Source: Bombyx mori
Taxonomy: Eukaryota > Arthropoda > Insecta > Lepidoptera > Bombycidae
Length of the DNA: 64,000 nucleotides
Reading direction: 5' to 3'
NCBI RefSeq assembly: GCF_030269925.1
Contig: NC_085123.1
Location: 6,262,001 to 6,326,000 of the forward strand
Shown here: positions 34,601-44,400 of the stretch, in pieces
How positions within the stretch are numbered: position 1 is the first letter of the stretch
Layout: each line of letters opens with the position of its first letter
The notes under the pieces: model-generated
The model's database searches: none
The model's input: the letters and a program-made list of their open reading frames with translations, nothing else
What the model was told of the DNA's origin: nothing
Translations under genes and position numbers: made by a program

Positions 34601-37600
34601 GGTGGCCTTAAATTTAATCACACCAGGTCTTCACCAAGTAGACAGGAATAGATGACGGTACGACCATACTGCCATGCTGCGCATCAGTGATATGCTTCAT
34701 TTTTGACAGTTTTTATTTTTTTTTATTGCCCTTGTTGGCAGACGAGTATACGGCCCACCTGATGGTGAGTGGTTACCGGCACCCATGGACCTCAGCAATT
34801 CCAGGAGCAGAGCAAAGCCGCTGCCTACCGTTTAATACTCTCCACAAGCCTCGTTTGAAGAAGGACATGTCATAGCGCTCGGGAAACACCGTGGAGGGGA
34901 GCTCATTCCATAGCCGGATTGTACGTGGCAAAAAATACCTCTGGAAACGCACTGTGGATGACCGCAGTGGCTCCAGGTAGTATGGATGAACTCTACTCCG
35001 GTGGCGGGCGGTGCGATAGTAAAAACGAGATGCCGGTATCATCTCGAACAATTCCTCAAAGCACTCCTATAAAATCCTCCTCCAGACTATAAAATTAACA
35101 TTAAAAAATCCATCCGAAAACTTGGGTAATTTCATAATTTATAATAAATATACCTCTTTTTCAGCAAAAAATATTGAATATGTTTGATACAAATGCTGAA
35201 GGTGAAAAAGTAGCAAGTGACCTAACAACGTGCTATTTTTGTGCTGCTACCTTTTCAGCTACGATAGGTAAAGATTCACTTCTGATCGAAAAGTACAAAT
35301 TGTAAACTTTCTTAGTTTTCCATTATTTGAATACAGTATTGAAGTAATTACATATTAAGCTAATTTACAATTAATATTTAACGGTTTCTAATATCCGAAC
35401 CGAACATAGACCAAGTGACATCGACGATATTATCCATCAAAAAACACGACTTAACTTGCCGCGTTGCCTGCCAAAGTCAAAAATCATTTTGTACAATATT
35501 TTAATCAATATACTATAACTTGGTTCTAGGTTACATAAATTATTGCTTCGTCCATGGTTCAAGGAGTCTTGAGAAATCTCTTTTTCAATTTCTTCATTTA
35601 TCTTCGGACGATATTCTTTCATAATTACAAATTTTAACGAATTCACATACAAAATGAAAATAAAAAACATTACACAATTAATTGTACGTTTACTTTTTTA
35701 TTTCAGGAGGTATCGGCACTTTGGTGGGCACAGCTACTAATTTGGTTTTCAAAGGACTATTTATGACGTAATAAATATTTATTCTCGTGATCCTGATCCG
35801 TAACGTAAAACGGAACATTTCATATGAAAATCTGTTCAACATTTAATCAGTAGAGACTGGCTTATTAAGACTTTGATCTCCTCCAGCTAGTGTAGCTTCT
35901 CTGTAACAGTATCTTCGCCTATTTTTTCGGCTCAACTTTAACTTACTTTACTAGTGCTCAGGCTTTTCGTAAGCTATCATCAGTAAGTGCTTCTGTATAG
36001 TGCCGAGCAAAAATACACGATCCGTGATGCTTGCTATTAGAAGCTATTTACATATTATTATGTACGTAACTGAAGACCAAAAATTTACTGATCGTTTTTC
36101 TACATTTGAGATTTTCACCTCGTGTCTTAATTTAGCTACTAGCATTTGCGTTTAGAATGTTGTTGGCTTCAGTAATTGTTCAATAGAAGGCAAGTCTCAC
36201 CCATTCACGTCAATTTATAAGTTATTGTAATTGCTCGGAAAAAGCCTGACTTCCAAGATGGCTTTTTTGTTACTACCTCGAATAAAATATCTTAAATAAT
36301 AAAATATCTAAATTTCAGTGCGTATCCTACCGCTCCGGAGTATTTGTCATTTCCATTGTTCTCTGCTTTCTCAATACCAATGATGATACTACTAGAAGCC
36401 TCTACTTACTTATATTTGACTATTGTTTACTTCGGCTTCCTAAGGTATTATATTTATTTATTTTTAACTGATTGAATTTAATTTGTATTAAAATATATCC
36501 TGTGCTTTTGCTCATATATGGTTAGTATCTGTAGTTGAAATTGTTAAGCTATTTAAAAAAAACAAAGGTTATTGGTAAATTGGTAAATTACACTTGATAG
36601 AAACTCTCAAAATAGTCTGAAATCATTTAATTTTACATACTATACATACTTAATATTATGGGTACGAATATCATTGCTTGTTTACACTTCATAATTCACG
36701 CTCGTGACAGGGAGGTAAAAATAATTTGAAAATTCAGGCCAAATAGTGCTGCGGCTAAGGCTGCTCAAATTACGGAAAAAGCCAAGGAGGCTGCAAGAAA
36801 TGCTATCGAGGAAGATTGCAAGAGAATTGGGACTATCACGTTTTGGGAAATCGTAAGATCGAAATTAATATAACATTTTCAAAAATACATCAATATTGTC
36901 TATAGCAATTACAGTGTCCTGCAGTTGTACAGCTTTACGATTATTACATGACGTGGGCTTAGATATCTTGGAATAATACACTGATGTTTTTGACTTTAAT
37001 ATTTTTTAATGCGTAGCAGTCCTAACATTGCCATCAGCAATAATACATCAGTACTGAGTAGCAAGAATCTTCTAAAAACTTTTTTTACTGTTTAAGTAGT
37101 ATTTCCAAGGACTACTACTAAATAAAATTTTAATATCTATCGATAGCTATTAGTGGTAATATAAATAAATAATGAAATTTATTCTAAGACCATCAATTAA
37201 TTTCAGATGGTTGTGCTATTATTTGGAGGTGCCATGATATGTTTCTTCTGTCGATCTCCGCAAGTATTTCCCGGATGGGGTGATAAGATTGCAGCACATT
37301 TTGGCGTGGAGAGCAAATTGTTCGTAATAATCATAATAATATTAATTTGTTAGTTCATGCATAACATTTTTAGCATATTTTTAATTTATTCGAAAATGTA
37401 ACACTTGTTGAGTTTATTACATACTAGCGACCCGCCCTCGCTTCGCTTCGGAAACATTAAAACTCACATGAAACCAAAAAAATAAAATAAAAAAATAAAT
37501 AAAAAAAGTAGCCTATGTTCATCAGGGACAATGTCGGCTTCTAATGGCAAAAGAATTTTTCAAATCGGTCCAGTAGTTTAGGAGCCTATTCGAAACAAAC

Positions 37601-39805
37601 AAACAAACAAATCTTTCCTCTTTATAATATTAGTATAGATTTTTCACACTAAATTTTATCACTTTGTAATTGGGAGTCGTTATGCATTAATATCACCAAT
37701 TTTACTAAAAATACGTTGCCACTTTATATGTAGTTACATATATTGAACAGTAAGTAGTCCATTTTCTTTATTTCTTTCGTTATGAATTTCAATAACTTTG
37801 AAAATCATTACAGCAGACAAATATTGATTACCAATCTACGTTATCAAAAACCATATTACTGGTTCCATTTCAGTACATATTTATTTTGAGCGTGTCTTTG
37901 GTTAAAAAAACTCTATTTAAAAAATTACAATTAAAAGTAGAAATCTGTACAGATGTAGTGAGAAATTAATTTCCTTCGGGAAAACTCGATCTTTATCGGA
38001 ATACGATGACACCCAAACTGTCAATGAATGATCGTAATAAAAGAGTGCATTTTCATATCCATTGTTATGGAACTTTATTGTTTAGTTTAATGGCAAAATG
38101 AATAATGTCATTGTATAATATAGAGATGTTACAACCATAACAATTATTATTACCGTGACTGTAAGCTGGGAATTAGATACCCCCCACTCTGCCTATTTCT
38201 GCCGTGAATATGTTTCGGTTTGAAACGTGGTGCAGCTGTTGTGCTGTAAAAACTAAGAATTTGCAACTCGTGTTTCAAGGTGGATGACGGCATTTGCGTT
38301 GTTGACATGCGTGCTCCAGTAACCAATTAGGACCAGGTGGACCATGAGCTCGTTCAGACATCTATGAAATCAAATATACAAGAATTAATTTTTATTTTTC
38401 AGTGTTCGAGACTCAGCCCTAGCTATGCTTGTTACATTCCTTATGTTTCTACTTCCATCAACGCTCACTTTCTTTCAAAATTGGAAAGCAAAATGTAAGT
38501 TGCATTTGAAGTTTTTTTTTTTTCGCTTATATAATTATGATGGTATTTGAATGGCTTACGGTTTTGAAATTCTTGGTGCTATCAAAAACACATTCGTATA
38601 CCTGTCACAGAAATCTTATGTGACTTTCTATATATGTACATAGTATGAAATTGAAATTTTCAAAAATATTTTTATACCCATATTCGTTGTATTTGATTAG
38701 GTTAATTCATTAACGAACAGATAATAAATGTGATCATGATGCTGACTTTTTCACTCATTTTTTTTTCTATCTAATATTAAGATGTATTTTATAATGTTTA
38801 GTCCTTTCTTCGTGCTTATCATATTATAACTGAATTTAAAAAAACAATTTTAGTTCACGAGGATCTTCCAAAGTCTCGAGTTTCTTCAGTACTTGATTGG
38901 CCAGAACTAAGGGCTCACATGCCGTTTAGCTACATGTTCCTCTTGGGTAAAAGCTTTTATATAATTCTGAAGTATACACTTGCTTAAGATACAATTCTAA
39001 AATTTTATTTTTATAGGTGGCGGCTTTGCTCTTTCCATGGCAGCAAAATCATCGGGCTTGAACGAGAAAATTGGAAACTATCTTCAGGGGCTGAAAGTGC
39101 TGCCGAATTTCATAAATTTGCTTTTGATTATTATAGTTGTAGTTTTCGTCACGAACTTTGCATCTAACGTGGCCGTTTGTAATGTTTTCGCTCCTATTGC
39201 TATGCAACTGGTGAGGCTATCGGATAACTGTTTTGTTTTTGTAAACTTGGAACCTGTTCGAAAGTTTTTTTTTTTTACTTTTAGGCTAAAGAAATAAACC
39301 AGAATCCATTGTGGTACGACATAGCGGCAGGCTTCGCGGCTTCGTACTGTTTCATGATCCCAGTTGGCACACCTGGTAATTTAATTGTGCAAAGTGCTGT
39401 GAATATGCCTATGCAGAAAATGGTAATAAATTATTAAGTACTAAATGAAACTTCGGTTTTTGAACTCTTCTGAACTCTGCCTGCTCAGTCTAATGTCTCT
39501 TTTTTTAATACACAATGTAAAAAGTAATGAAATTAAACTATAGCCCCTATGTCGAGAACTATGCATTGATCAAGTTTCTACTACTTACTGTTGCCACGCC
39601 TTTAAAAAAATATTTATCAATTCTAATAATATTATTTAATATTGGAACAGTACTTTGTTTTTTTATAATATTGCAGATAAAAGCAGGTTTCGGTCCCACT
39701 GTATCGACGGTCATCATATCTTGGTTGTGCATTTATTTCTGGGGTCCTGTTATTTGGCCGGACTTACATCAGATGCCAAAATGGATTAAAGATGCAAAAC
39801 CTTAA
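25656..39805 (+). CDS. SLC13-type sodium/carboxylate symporter, gene 1 (Indy-like; start exon not found)
   Basis: Fourteen exons join in frame: 25656-25779, 33194-33346, 33836-33951, 34179-34293, 35165-35267, 35707-35767, 36319-36444, 36738-36852, 37207-37319, 38403-38494, 38854-38946, 39017-39210, 39285-39422, 39677-39805 (TAA). About 556 codons; an upstream exon ending in phase 2 must supply the N-terminus. The family moves di- and tricarboxylates such as succinate or citrate with sodium across plasma membranes. Signatures seen: IYWVTECIPL, SNTATTTMM (34228-34248), GGIGTLVGTATN, FASNVAV (SNV at 39163-39171) and PVGTPGN, with many hydrophobic helices. The second hairpin reads SNVAVCN where mammalian members, as I recall, read SNVATTT, so substrate preference may differ. 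The exon 9 donor is GTTCGT, weak, but the phase and gene 3 support it. The large first intron holds a LINE and a mariner. Confidence 0.88.
26674..29541 (-). CDS. LINE ORF2: endonuclease and reverse transcriptase
   Basis: 955 residues without interruption. An apurinic-type endonuclease domain fills about residues 1-230 (YYQNVRGLRTK, TETWLN, GDFNLSHIGW, then KHPPLL). The reverse-transcriptase domain covers about 440-760, with NYRPISILS, HGFRKGHSVETNL, MDFSSAFDKV, SGVPQGSHLGPVLF and the active-site FADDLKIY. A thumb and C-terminal part follows (LGFLKRNTKGF, RSQLEFASVVWGPHY). Length and domain order are those of jockey/CR1-clade elements. It nicks target DNA and copies the element RNA at the nick. 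All catalytic blocks are present. Confidence 0.92.
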   Translation of the reverse strand: MSVNIYYQNVRGLRTKTEDILRNIAVNKFDLIVFTETWLNCNVLSSEFMDKRYVVYRKDRSCSTSSKADGGGVMIAISKHIPSYRHLGWESTAEDLWVSIDIKTNNLIKKVSICAVYLPPPVSLEHLSSFLENSTNVIEQSDQVIILGDFNLSHIGWSQKSESSPCSAMNYGSKLGLSLIDFMSVNNLSQFNNVNNVDGKILDLVLTDFNGLEVTESNNVLSKIDQKHPPLLVSLPQHSPHFLKPILRPRYNYFRADYSQIVSYLINVNWSEKLEGCQNVNEMTDIFYDFIYTAIDLFTPRTKPVSTKFPPWFTNSLIKTISEKNKVRYRFKKYKNPRDQLEFELLRERVHKLSEQCLHVYKKRIEVDICRNPKSFWRFIKDRRNGETTVPAIMYRGNQIASTGPQIAQMFASCFSSVFNRDSLADYVDFSFNTTPLSRINISERDIQRAIKKLDMYKGAGPDDIPPVFVRRCGSALALPLSIIFNRSLNDGVFPDIWKSSKVVPVFKKGATSNVSNYRPISILSCIPKLFESLVCPFITQHLNNFISEHQHGFRKGHSVETNLVSFTSYLCREIDRGLEVDTIYMDFSSAFDKVCHSRLINKLRGFGIGGSLLEWFRSYLAKRLQFVVVNGHKSQDYIAISGVPQGSHLGPVLFSAFINDITSEIRDSQFCLFADDLKIYRTVTLPTDSELIQCDLDRINVWCNLNGITLNTKKSYYIKFSKKLIPMTSCYVLNGDILQQVNEIRDLGVMMDNKLTFKAHIDTIVIKAARMLGFLKRNTKGFMSSNTKIILYNSLVRSQLEFASVVWGPHYATYSQRIESVQRAFTRHLAFHSSSISYRTTYDLRLKHFKMISLGNRRRIINIMFLKKLISGSIDCSHLLQKINFSVPYHCPRHPITEIFHIPASRTNLLRYSPLSKICSEFNQICALIDGIDIFNDTCPGLKNKLVSKFLAYN
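29592..30668 (-). CDS. LINE ORF1: PHD-type zinc finger and coiled-coil protein
   Basis: 358 residues. At the N-terminus a Cys/His-rich finger (CSGCKNKLSRKEYMICSACG, then C...W-CQEC, about residues 9-58) resembles the PHD finger found in ORF1 of CR1/jockey-like elements. A predicted coiled coil follows at about 120-195 (EELKQMVSERDDTISDLVSK). The C-terminal part (about 200-350; IEINGIPENKSENL, PRSVIIKLRSQRRRDELLAA) looks like an RRM-type nucleic-acid-binding domain with its C-terminal extension. The protein likely binds element RNA and acts as chaperone. It ends 50 nt before ORF2, so ORF2 is translated separately. Confidence 0.85.
   Translation of the reverse strand: MSSVPKICSGCKNKLSRKEYMICSACGLGYDLLCANITPKSYFLMDQDRKNNWSCQECRNKIPKSDNTNTPARAVSRSATSDEDNGLGEERNITLRTKKQSSKCDSDGSYVTEGHLRIIIKQEITKTIKQLVSEHLSNISQQIADFHESLTFFNKQYEELKQMVSERDDTISDLVSKNNNLTIQVKNLTNRLGQVEQSMRSPNIEINGIPENKSENLITTIEQLGRIVGNPFGDSDILHVTRIAKLNKENDRPRSVIIKLRSQRRRDELLAAVTKFNKKNLDNKLNSEHLGIGGRRVPVFVSEHLTPINKHLHAAARKKTKDTGFKFIWVRDGKIFVRKNEQSHVIYIKDEESLKLIA
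31296..31736 (+). repeat. Full-length Bm1-type SINE inside a mariner
   Basis: About 440 bp. The head has CGTGGCCTAAGCGATAAG (A-box-like) and CCGGTGTTCGAATCTCTGG (B-box-like). Head and body meet at 31488 (ACTGGTGGTAGG), and the tail is AAGCAATAAAAATAAAAAAA. It interrupts the mariner 20-odd bp from its left end, so it is younger than the mariner. Confidence 0.85.
31895..32885 (+). pseudogene. DD34D mariner transposase, broken
   Basis: Starts MSESNEEIRYILKFYYKK (31895) and then meets a stop at about 32034. The coding continues in other frames: WFKRFQSGNFDVKDA, VEQDRHISS, TKKLDIWVPHELTE, LLPPGRTINS, then VVFHHDNARPHTSLATQQKL and PPYSPDLAPSDFHLF. Between HHD and the D of PSDFH there are 34 residues, the classical mariner spacing. 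Several frameshifts and stops make it non-functional. Confidence 0.8.
34726..35095 (-). mobile_element. 5'-truncated LINE in an intron of SLC13 gene 1
   Basis: Minus orientation. The 3' end, with TTTTTTTTATTGCCC at its A-rich tail, matches the short tails at 13581 and 21455. Upstream of it, on the minus strand, an open frame holds the C-terminus of a reverse-transcriptase protein (34773-35065). Confidence 0.75.
34773..35065 (-). pseudogene. LINE reverse-transcriptase C-terminal fragment
   Basis: About 95 codons, including MIPASRFYYRTARHRSRVHP, YLEPLRSSTVRFQRYFLPRT, RLWNELPSTVFPERYDMSFF and KRGLWRVLNGRQRLC. This is a typical C-terminal tail of an arthropod non-LTR ORF2. All upstream domains are missing because the copy is 5'-truncated. 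Confidence 0.75.
37424..37639 (-). mobile_element. Helitron-like element, family 1
   Basis: 216 bp, the same length as 699-914 and nearly identical to it, in the opposite orientation. CTAG at 37424-37427; minus-strand start TCTATACTAATATT at 37639; T/A flanks. It sits in SLC13 gene 1 intron 9. Confidence 0.65.
38165..38390 (+). repeat. Diverged Bm1-type SINE body
   Basis: CTGCCTATTTCTGCCGTGAA, ATGTTTCGGTTTGAAACG, CATTTGCGTTGTTGAC and CCAGGTGGACCATGAGCTCG, in order, immediately before SLC13 gene 1 exon 10 (38403). Confidence 0.6.
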
Positions 39806-40142
39806 CTTGAAACCTTATTTTTTTATTCAGATTTCAATAACATTTATTTTAATTTCATTTTGTTTTATAACAAAAAAGAAATGTTTTATTTGTGTAAGAC
39901 AAAAAATGTGCATTGATATTAAAGGTCGGAGTTAACTCTCGGAACGTGTTTTTTTGTACTTGCCTTTGATATCTTATGATCCAAATGTACGTTACTTTCT
40001 TTGCGGCAGCGATGGGTAGAATGAAATTGCTGGATGAATTTAGGAGTGTGAAACAAATGTTAAATTACAGCCTAATTAATGTGCTAAAGAAATATACGTT
40101 TATAATCAAACCACGTATGGCATTTTCGTTGTTTTAGTCCAA
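39806..40142. other. 3' flank of SLC13 gene 1
   Basis: No canonical AATAAA was seen close after the stop; sequence is AT-rich. No gene. Confidence 0.35.
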
Positions 40143-40432
40143 TCTATATATATAAAAATGAATTGCTGTTCGTTAGTCTCGCTGAAACTCGAGAACGGCT
40201 GGACCGATTTGGCTAATTTTGGTCTTGAATTATTTGTGGAAGTCCAGAGAAGTTTTAAAAGGTAGATAAATATGAAAACGCTCGGAATTAAATAAAAATA
40301 ACAATTTTGTTTTTCCTTTGATGTGTTCCCTGTCGGACGGATTCCTTTTGTTTGTTTTTAGTTTATTTTATACAAAAGTTTAGGTCTTTTATTTATCGAT
40401 TGAAGCACTACGAAGTCTGCCAGGTCAGCTAG
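40143..40432 (+). mobile_element. Helitron-like element, family 4
   Basis: Starts TCTATATATATAAAAATG and ends CCAGGTCAGCTAG, T following. The reverse copy at 4544-4790 shares GAATTGCTGTTCGTTAGTCT, GGACCGATTTGGCTAATTTT and the 3' end. Non-coding. Confidence 0.65.
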
Positions 40433-41455
40433 TCTAATAATAAAAATGAAAGGCACCGTTATGACTCAACCTTTATGTCACATTAACATTTATGTAGTTC
40501 CAGAAAATGTGGTTTTCTGTAATCTGAATCTTATTGAATATTGGCATTGGTACATATTGCTATGGTATGCTAAAAGTTCAAAGGCCTTTCTACTTACAAA
40601 AATGAGTAGCAGCATGAAAGGATGACCATGTTAAGTTGTGTTATAGATTTTTTTCTTGTGAATCTTCTAATTTCAACTTAGAAAATGGCATGCTACTTTC
40701 AAAAATTGTCCCACGCTCATACAGGTAAGCTTTTGTTGAGCCGGACTTCTTCTAATATCTAATATCTTGATATTAGATTCACCTGATGTCTTTGAGCTTG
40801 GATAAGTCTTAAAAATATTGTCATGGCTTAGTAATAGTTGCCGTTGCACGAGTCTATAAATTAAAACCGTATTTTTACGTGCCACTGTTTACGCTTTGGT
40901 GAGCGGGCTTAGCCTGAGAGATTTCAACATCTGCCCTGGCAAGTGCTTGGCTGAATCTACCACCAGATCGGAATCGCGATCCACTGACATCCGGTAAGAA
41001 ACTCGGTGGGCTGTGTTATAAAAAAATTATTGCTTAGATGGGTGGATTAGCTCAAGGCCTAACTGTTACACATTTAAGCTAAAAAGTCTATCAGACTCTT
41101 TATTTCAACTTGGACGTTATGTAATGTACTTATTAAATATCAAAGTAAGATTTTTTTTATTTCTTAAATCGCCCAAATAACAATAAAACTAAATCCTAAT
41201 AGGTTTACGAAGGTCCACCTAGGTCATGGGACTCTATGGTCTTTATTCCTATGAATATATTTTGTTTATGATTAAAAATATATAAATCACGTACAAACTT
41301 TTTTGATACAAAAAGTATAAACGAAATCAGTAACCAAATTCGAAATTTCAAAATTATGTCGCGTCGTTATTATTTTAATGGCGCATTTTTTGATGGGTGA
41401 CATAATAATATACCTGACCTTAAATATATTATTGAGTGTGATTTAAACACCAAAA
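40433..41455. other. Spacer upstream of SLC13 gene 2
   Basis: No exon or clear promoter recognised between the Helitron-like element and the ATG at 41456. An in-frame TAA lies three codons before that ATG. At about 41028-41060 there is a scrap of Bm1 body (TTGCTTAGATGGGTGG). Confidence 0.4.
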
Positions 41456-44400
41456 ATGGGCAAGGAAACTCCAAAATCCGACGCAAAAGGTAAAAGTGGA
41501 AAAAATAAAGATGATGAAGGGAAAGGGATTGTTGATACGTGAGTAAAATTTTGTTTGTAGAAAAAGTAATGGTAAATTATTGAATTTTAATTTTCGAGGA
41601 TACAGTGAAATCATTTGTTATAACGAAGAATAAAAACAGAAAAGACATTTTCAAGTCACCGTGGAAACTCAAGCTTCCACGGTGAAGTAATAACATCGTG
41701 TAATTAAAATCAAACCCGCAAAATTATAATTTGCGTAATTACTGGTGGTAGGACCTCTTGTGTGTCCGCACGGGTAGGTACCACCACCCCGCCTATTTCT
41801 GCCGTGAAGCAGTAATGCGTTTCGGTTTGAAGGGTGGGGCAGCCGTTGTAACTATACTGAGATCTTACAACTTATATCTTAAGGTGGGTGGCGCATTTAC
41901 GTTGTAGATGTCTATGGGTCCAGTAACCACTTAACACCAGGTGGGCGGTGAGATCGTCTACCGAACAAAGCAAAAAAAAAAAAATTATTATGGCATGCAA
42001 TGAGAATAATTCAAAAAGTCACGCTTCTGCATTTCTTACACCACTCTTATTTGTTTCTTCGTTAACCTAGTTCCCTTCACAATTCGATGTATCAGGACCA
42101 TTTTATAAAACTAAATTAAATAGAGGTCCCGTAGCAGTCGAAATTCGACTATAATTAATTGGAATTGTAAGTTTGTACTATGTTTGTATTTTATACTTCT
42201 ATAATCACAAATTTCGCTAAGGCTACACTATAAAAAAATATTAATAAAGACAAACAATATTTAATATATTCTCAATTTTACCACAGCGTCAAGAACAAAA
42301 GCTTGACAATAAATAGTATGCATGCGTGTGTGCGTCAAATACATGATACGTAGTGTGTGTAATGTTTTCTTTATTGATTTAATGTATATTTTATGCATTA
42401 TTTTTAACAAATATTAGAATTGTGCACTTCTTCTCTATATTCTCTATAAGTGTAGAAAATTTCATACTCCTCCGTCCGCGCAATTTTCGTAAAAAGGGAT
42501 ACAAAGTTTTTGCTTCACGTATTATTATATAGATTACATAGTGTTCTTTTGGTATCAGTTAACATTGATTGTTTCAGAGATTGGGTATTCTTGGGTGGAT
42601 ATCTTAATAAAATAGGAGTCACGAAAGTTTTAAATATCCAAAAGTAATATGTATTGGCTATAAGACTGCAAATTTTTGGTTATTTTTATAACATTCTCCC
42701 AAAAACTTTCCTGTGCTTTACAAAGAGTTCTTAATTTAATAATATTGTAAGGAGCAATTGGTGTTCCTTTTCAAAAAGCCCTGTAATAGCAATTGGAACG
42801 GAAACAGTCCCCTAATCAATTTGTTTTTTAACTTTACAATACCTATCTAATTTAATTAATTTTGTTTCAGAATCAAGTCGTTTTTGTAAGTATTTTTTTT
42901 GTTTCCATATTATGATTTAAATAGAAAAAAGAAATTTAAATAAGCAGTTACATTTCTTGGTGAAGTAAATAAATAAAATTTTAAACCTAAATAAACATTA
43001 TTTAGCCGTGGAAAAGACCCTAGAACTCCGGTTAAGGGCGTCGCACCTAGAATTAAAAACGTGGTGCTGATGCACTTTAGAGGAATCTTTGGGATGCTGG
43101 TACCGATATGTGCTTTAACGTGGCAGGGAAAAAAAGGAGTGGTAAGTGATTGATTTTGTTACATATTTACGAATACCATATCTGTCGTATTGATGTAAGC
43201 TGAATTGGCAAGAAGTCTAAAAATCACCTACCACCTACTAGATGGACCGACGACCTAGTAAAAAGCGCTGGGTCTCGTTGGATGCAGGTGGCAATGGACC
43301 GGTCGCACTGGAAATCTATTGGAGAGGCCTATGTTCAGCAGTGGATGGCGATAGGCTGAAATGATGATGATGATGATGATGATGAATTGGCAAATAAGTT
43401 CATTACTTAGCTGTGCCCACGTTTTGATGTTTTGTAATTTTACTTTATTTTCCTGATTTTGAGCTTTTATATTTTGTGATGTACTTGGTGTTATAAATCT
43501 TGTAATTATTTATGTAAATACGTGAACAGCCGTCAAAGATTTTTTTGTTATTGGAGCGTTATTTAAAGGCTTGAGAAGATGCCTAATTAGTAAGTTTAGA
43601 CTATGAACTGGTTTTATTTGACAAAATGTTTTTAAATGATATATCTTATACACTGCTCTTCTTTTTAAGAATTCGATCACAGTTCAATGCATGTGGCTTT
43701 GGATGTTGTGGTTCTTTCTGCTGCAGCCAGTGGCCATACCCGCAACTGGATTGATTCCAATTTTCATTCTACCAATGGCTGGTGTTATGCCCACTATTGA
43801 GACTTGTGTCTGCTATATGAATGTGAGTTTATATTTTTATCAATCAAAAAGACAGCCTATGTTTTACTATCATAATTTAATTTATTTACTTTTACGTCAG
43901 TGTGACTGTTTAACTTTTCCAGAAATGTATTTTTCCTATTTCATAACGCTTGAAGCTCATCACTAAAACGATCTGACATTGTGTTAATCATATGGAATAC
44001 ATTCCGGATATATTGTCTATATCTAAATAAATTTGAATCATGCTAATTCACATTACGTCACCTATTTGCTTGCCTTGTAAATTTGCGTAGTAATATTACT
44101 GCACCTACATATATCGTTAAATTTTTTTTATTGCCTAGATGGGTGGACGAGCTCACAGCCCACCTGGTGTTAAGTGGTTACTAAAGTAAATGCGCCACCC
44201 ACCTTGAGATATAAGTTCTAAGGTCTCAGTATAGTTACAACGGCTGTCCCGTCCTTCAAATCGAAACGCATTACTACTTCACGGCAGAAATAGGCAAGGT
44301 GTTGGTACCTACCCGTGCGGTCCTACCGCCAGTAAAAAAAACACAACATATTACACCGCTTAAAACAATTCAATTATTATTTTATTGTGGTAAATTTAAA

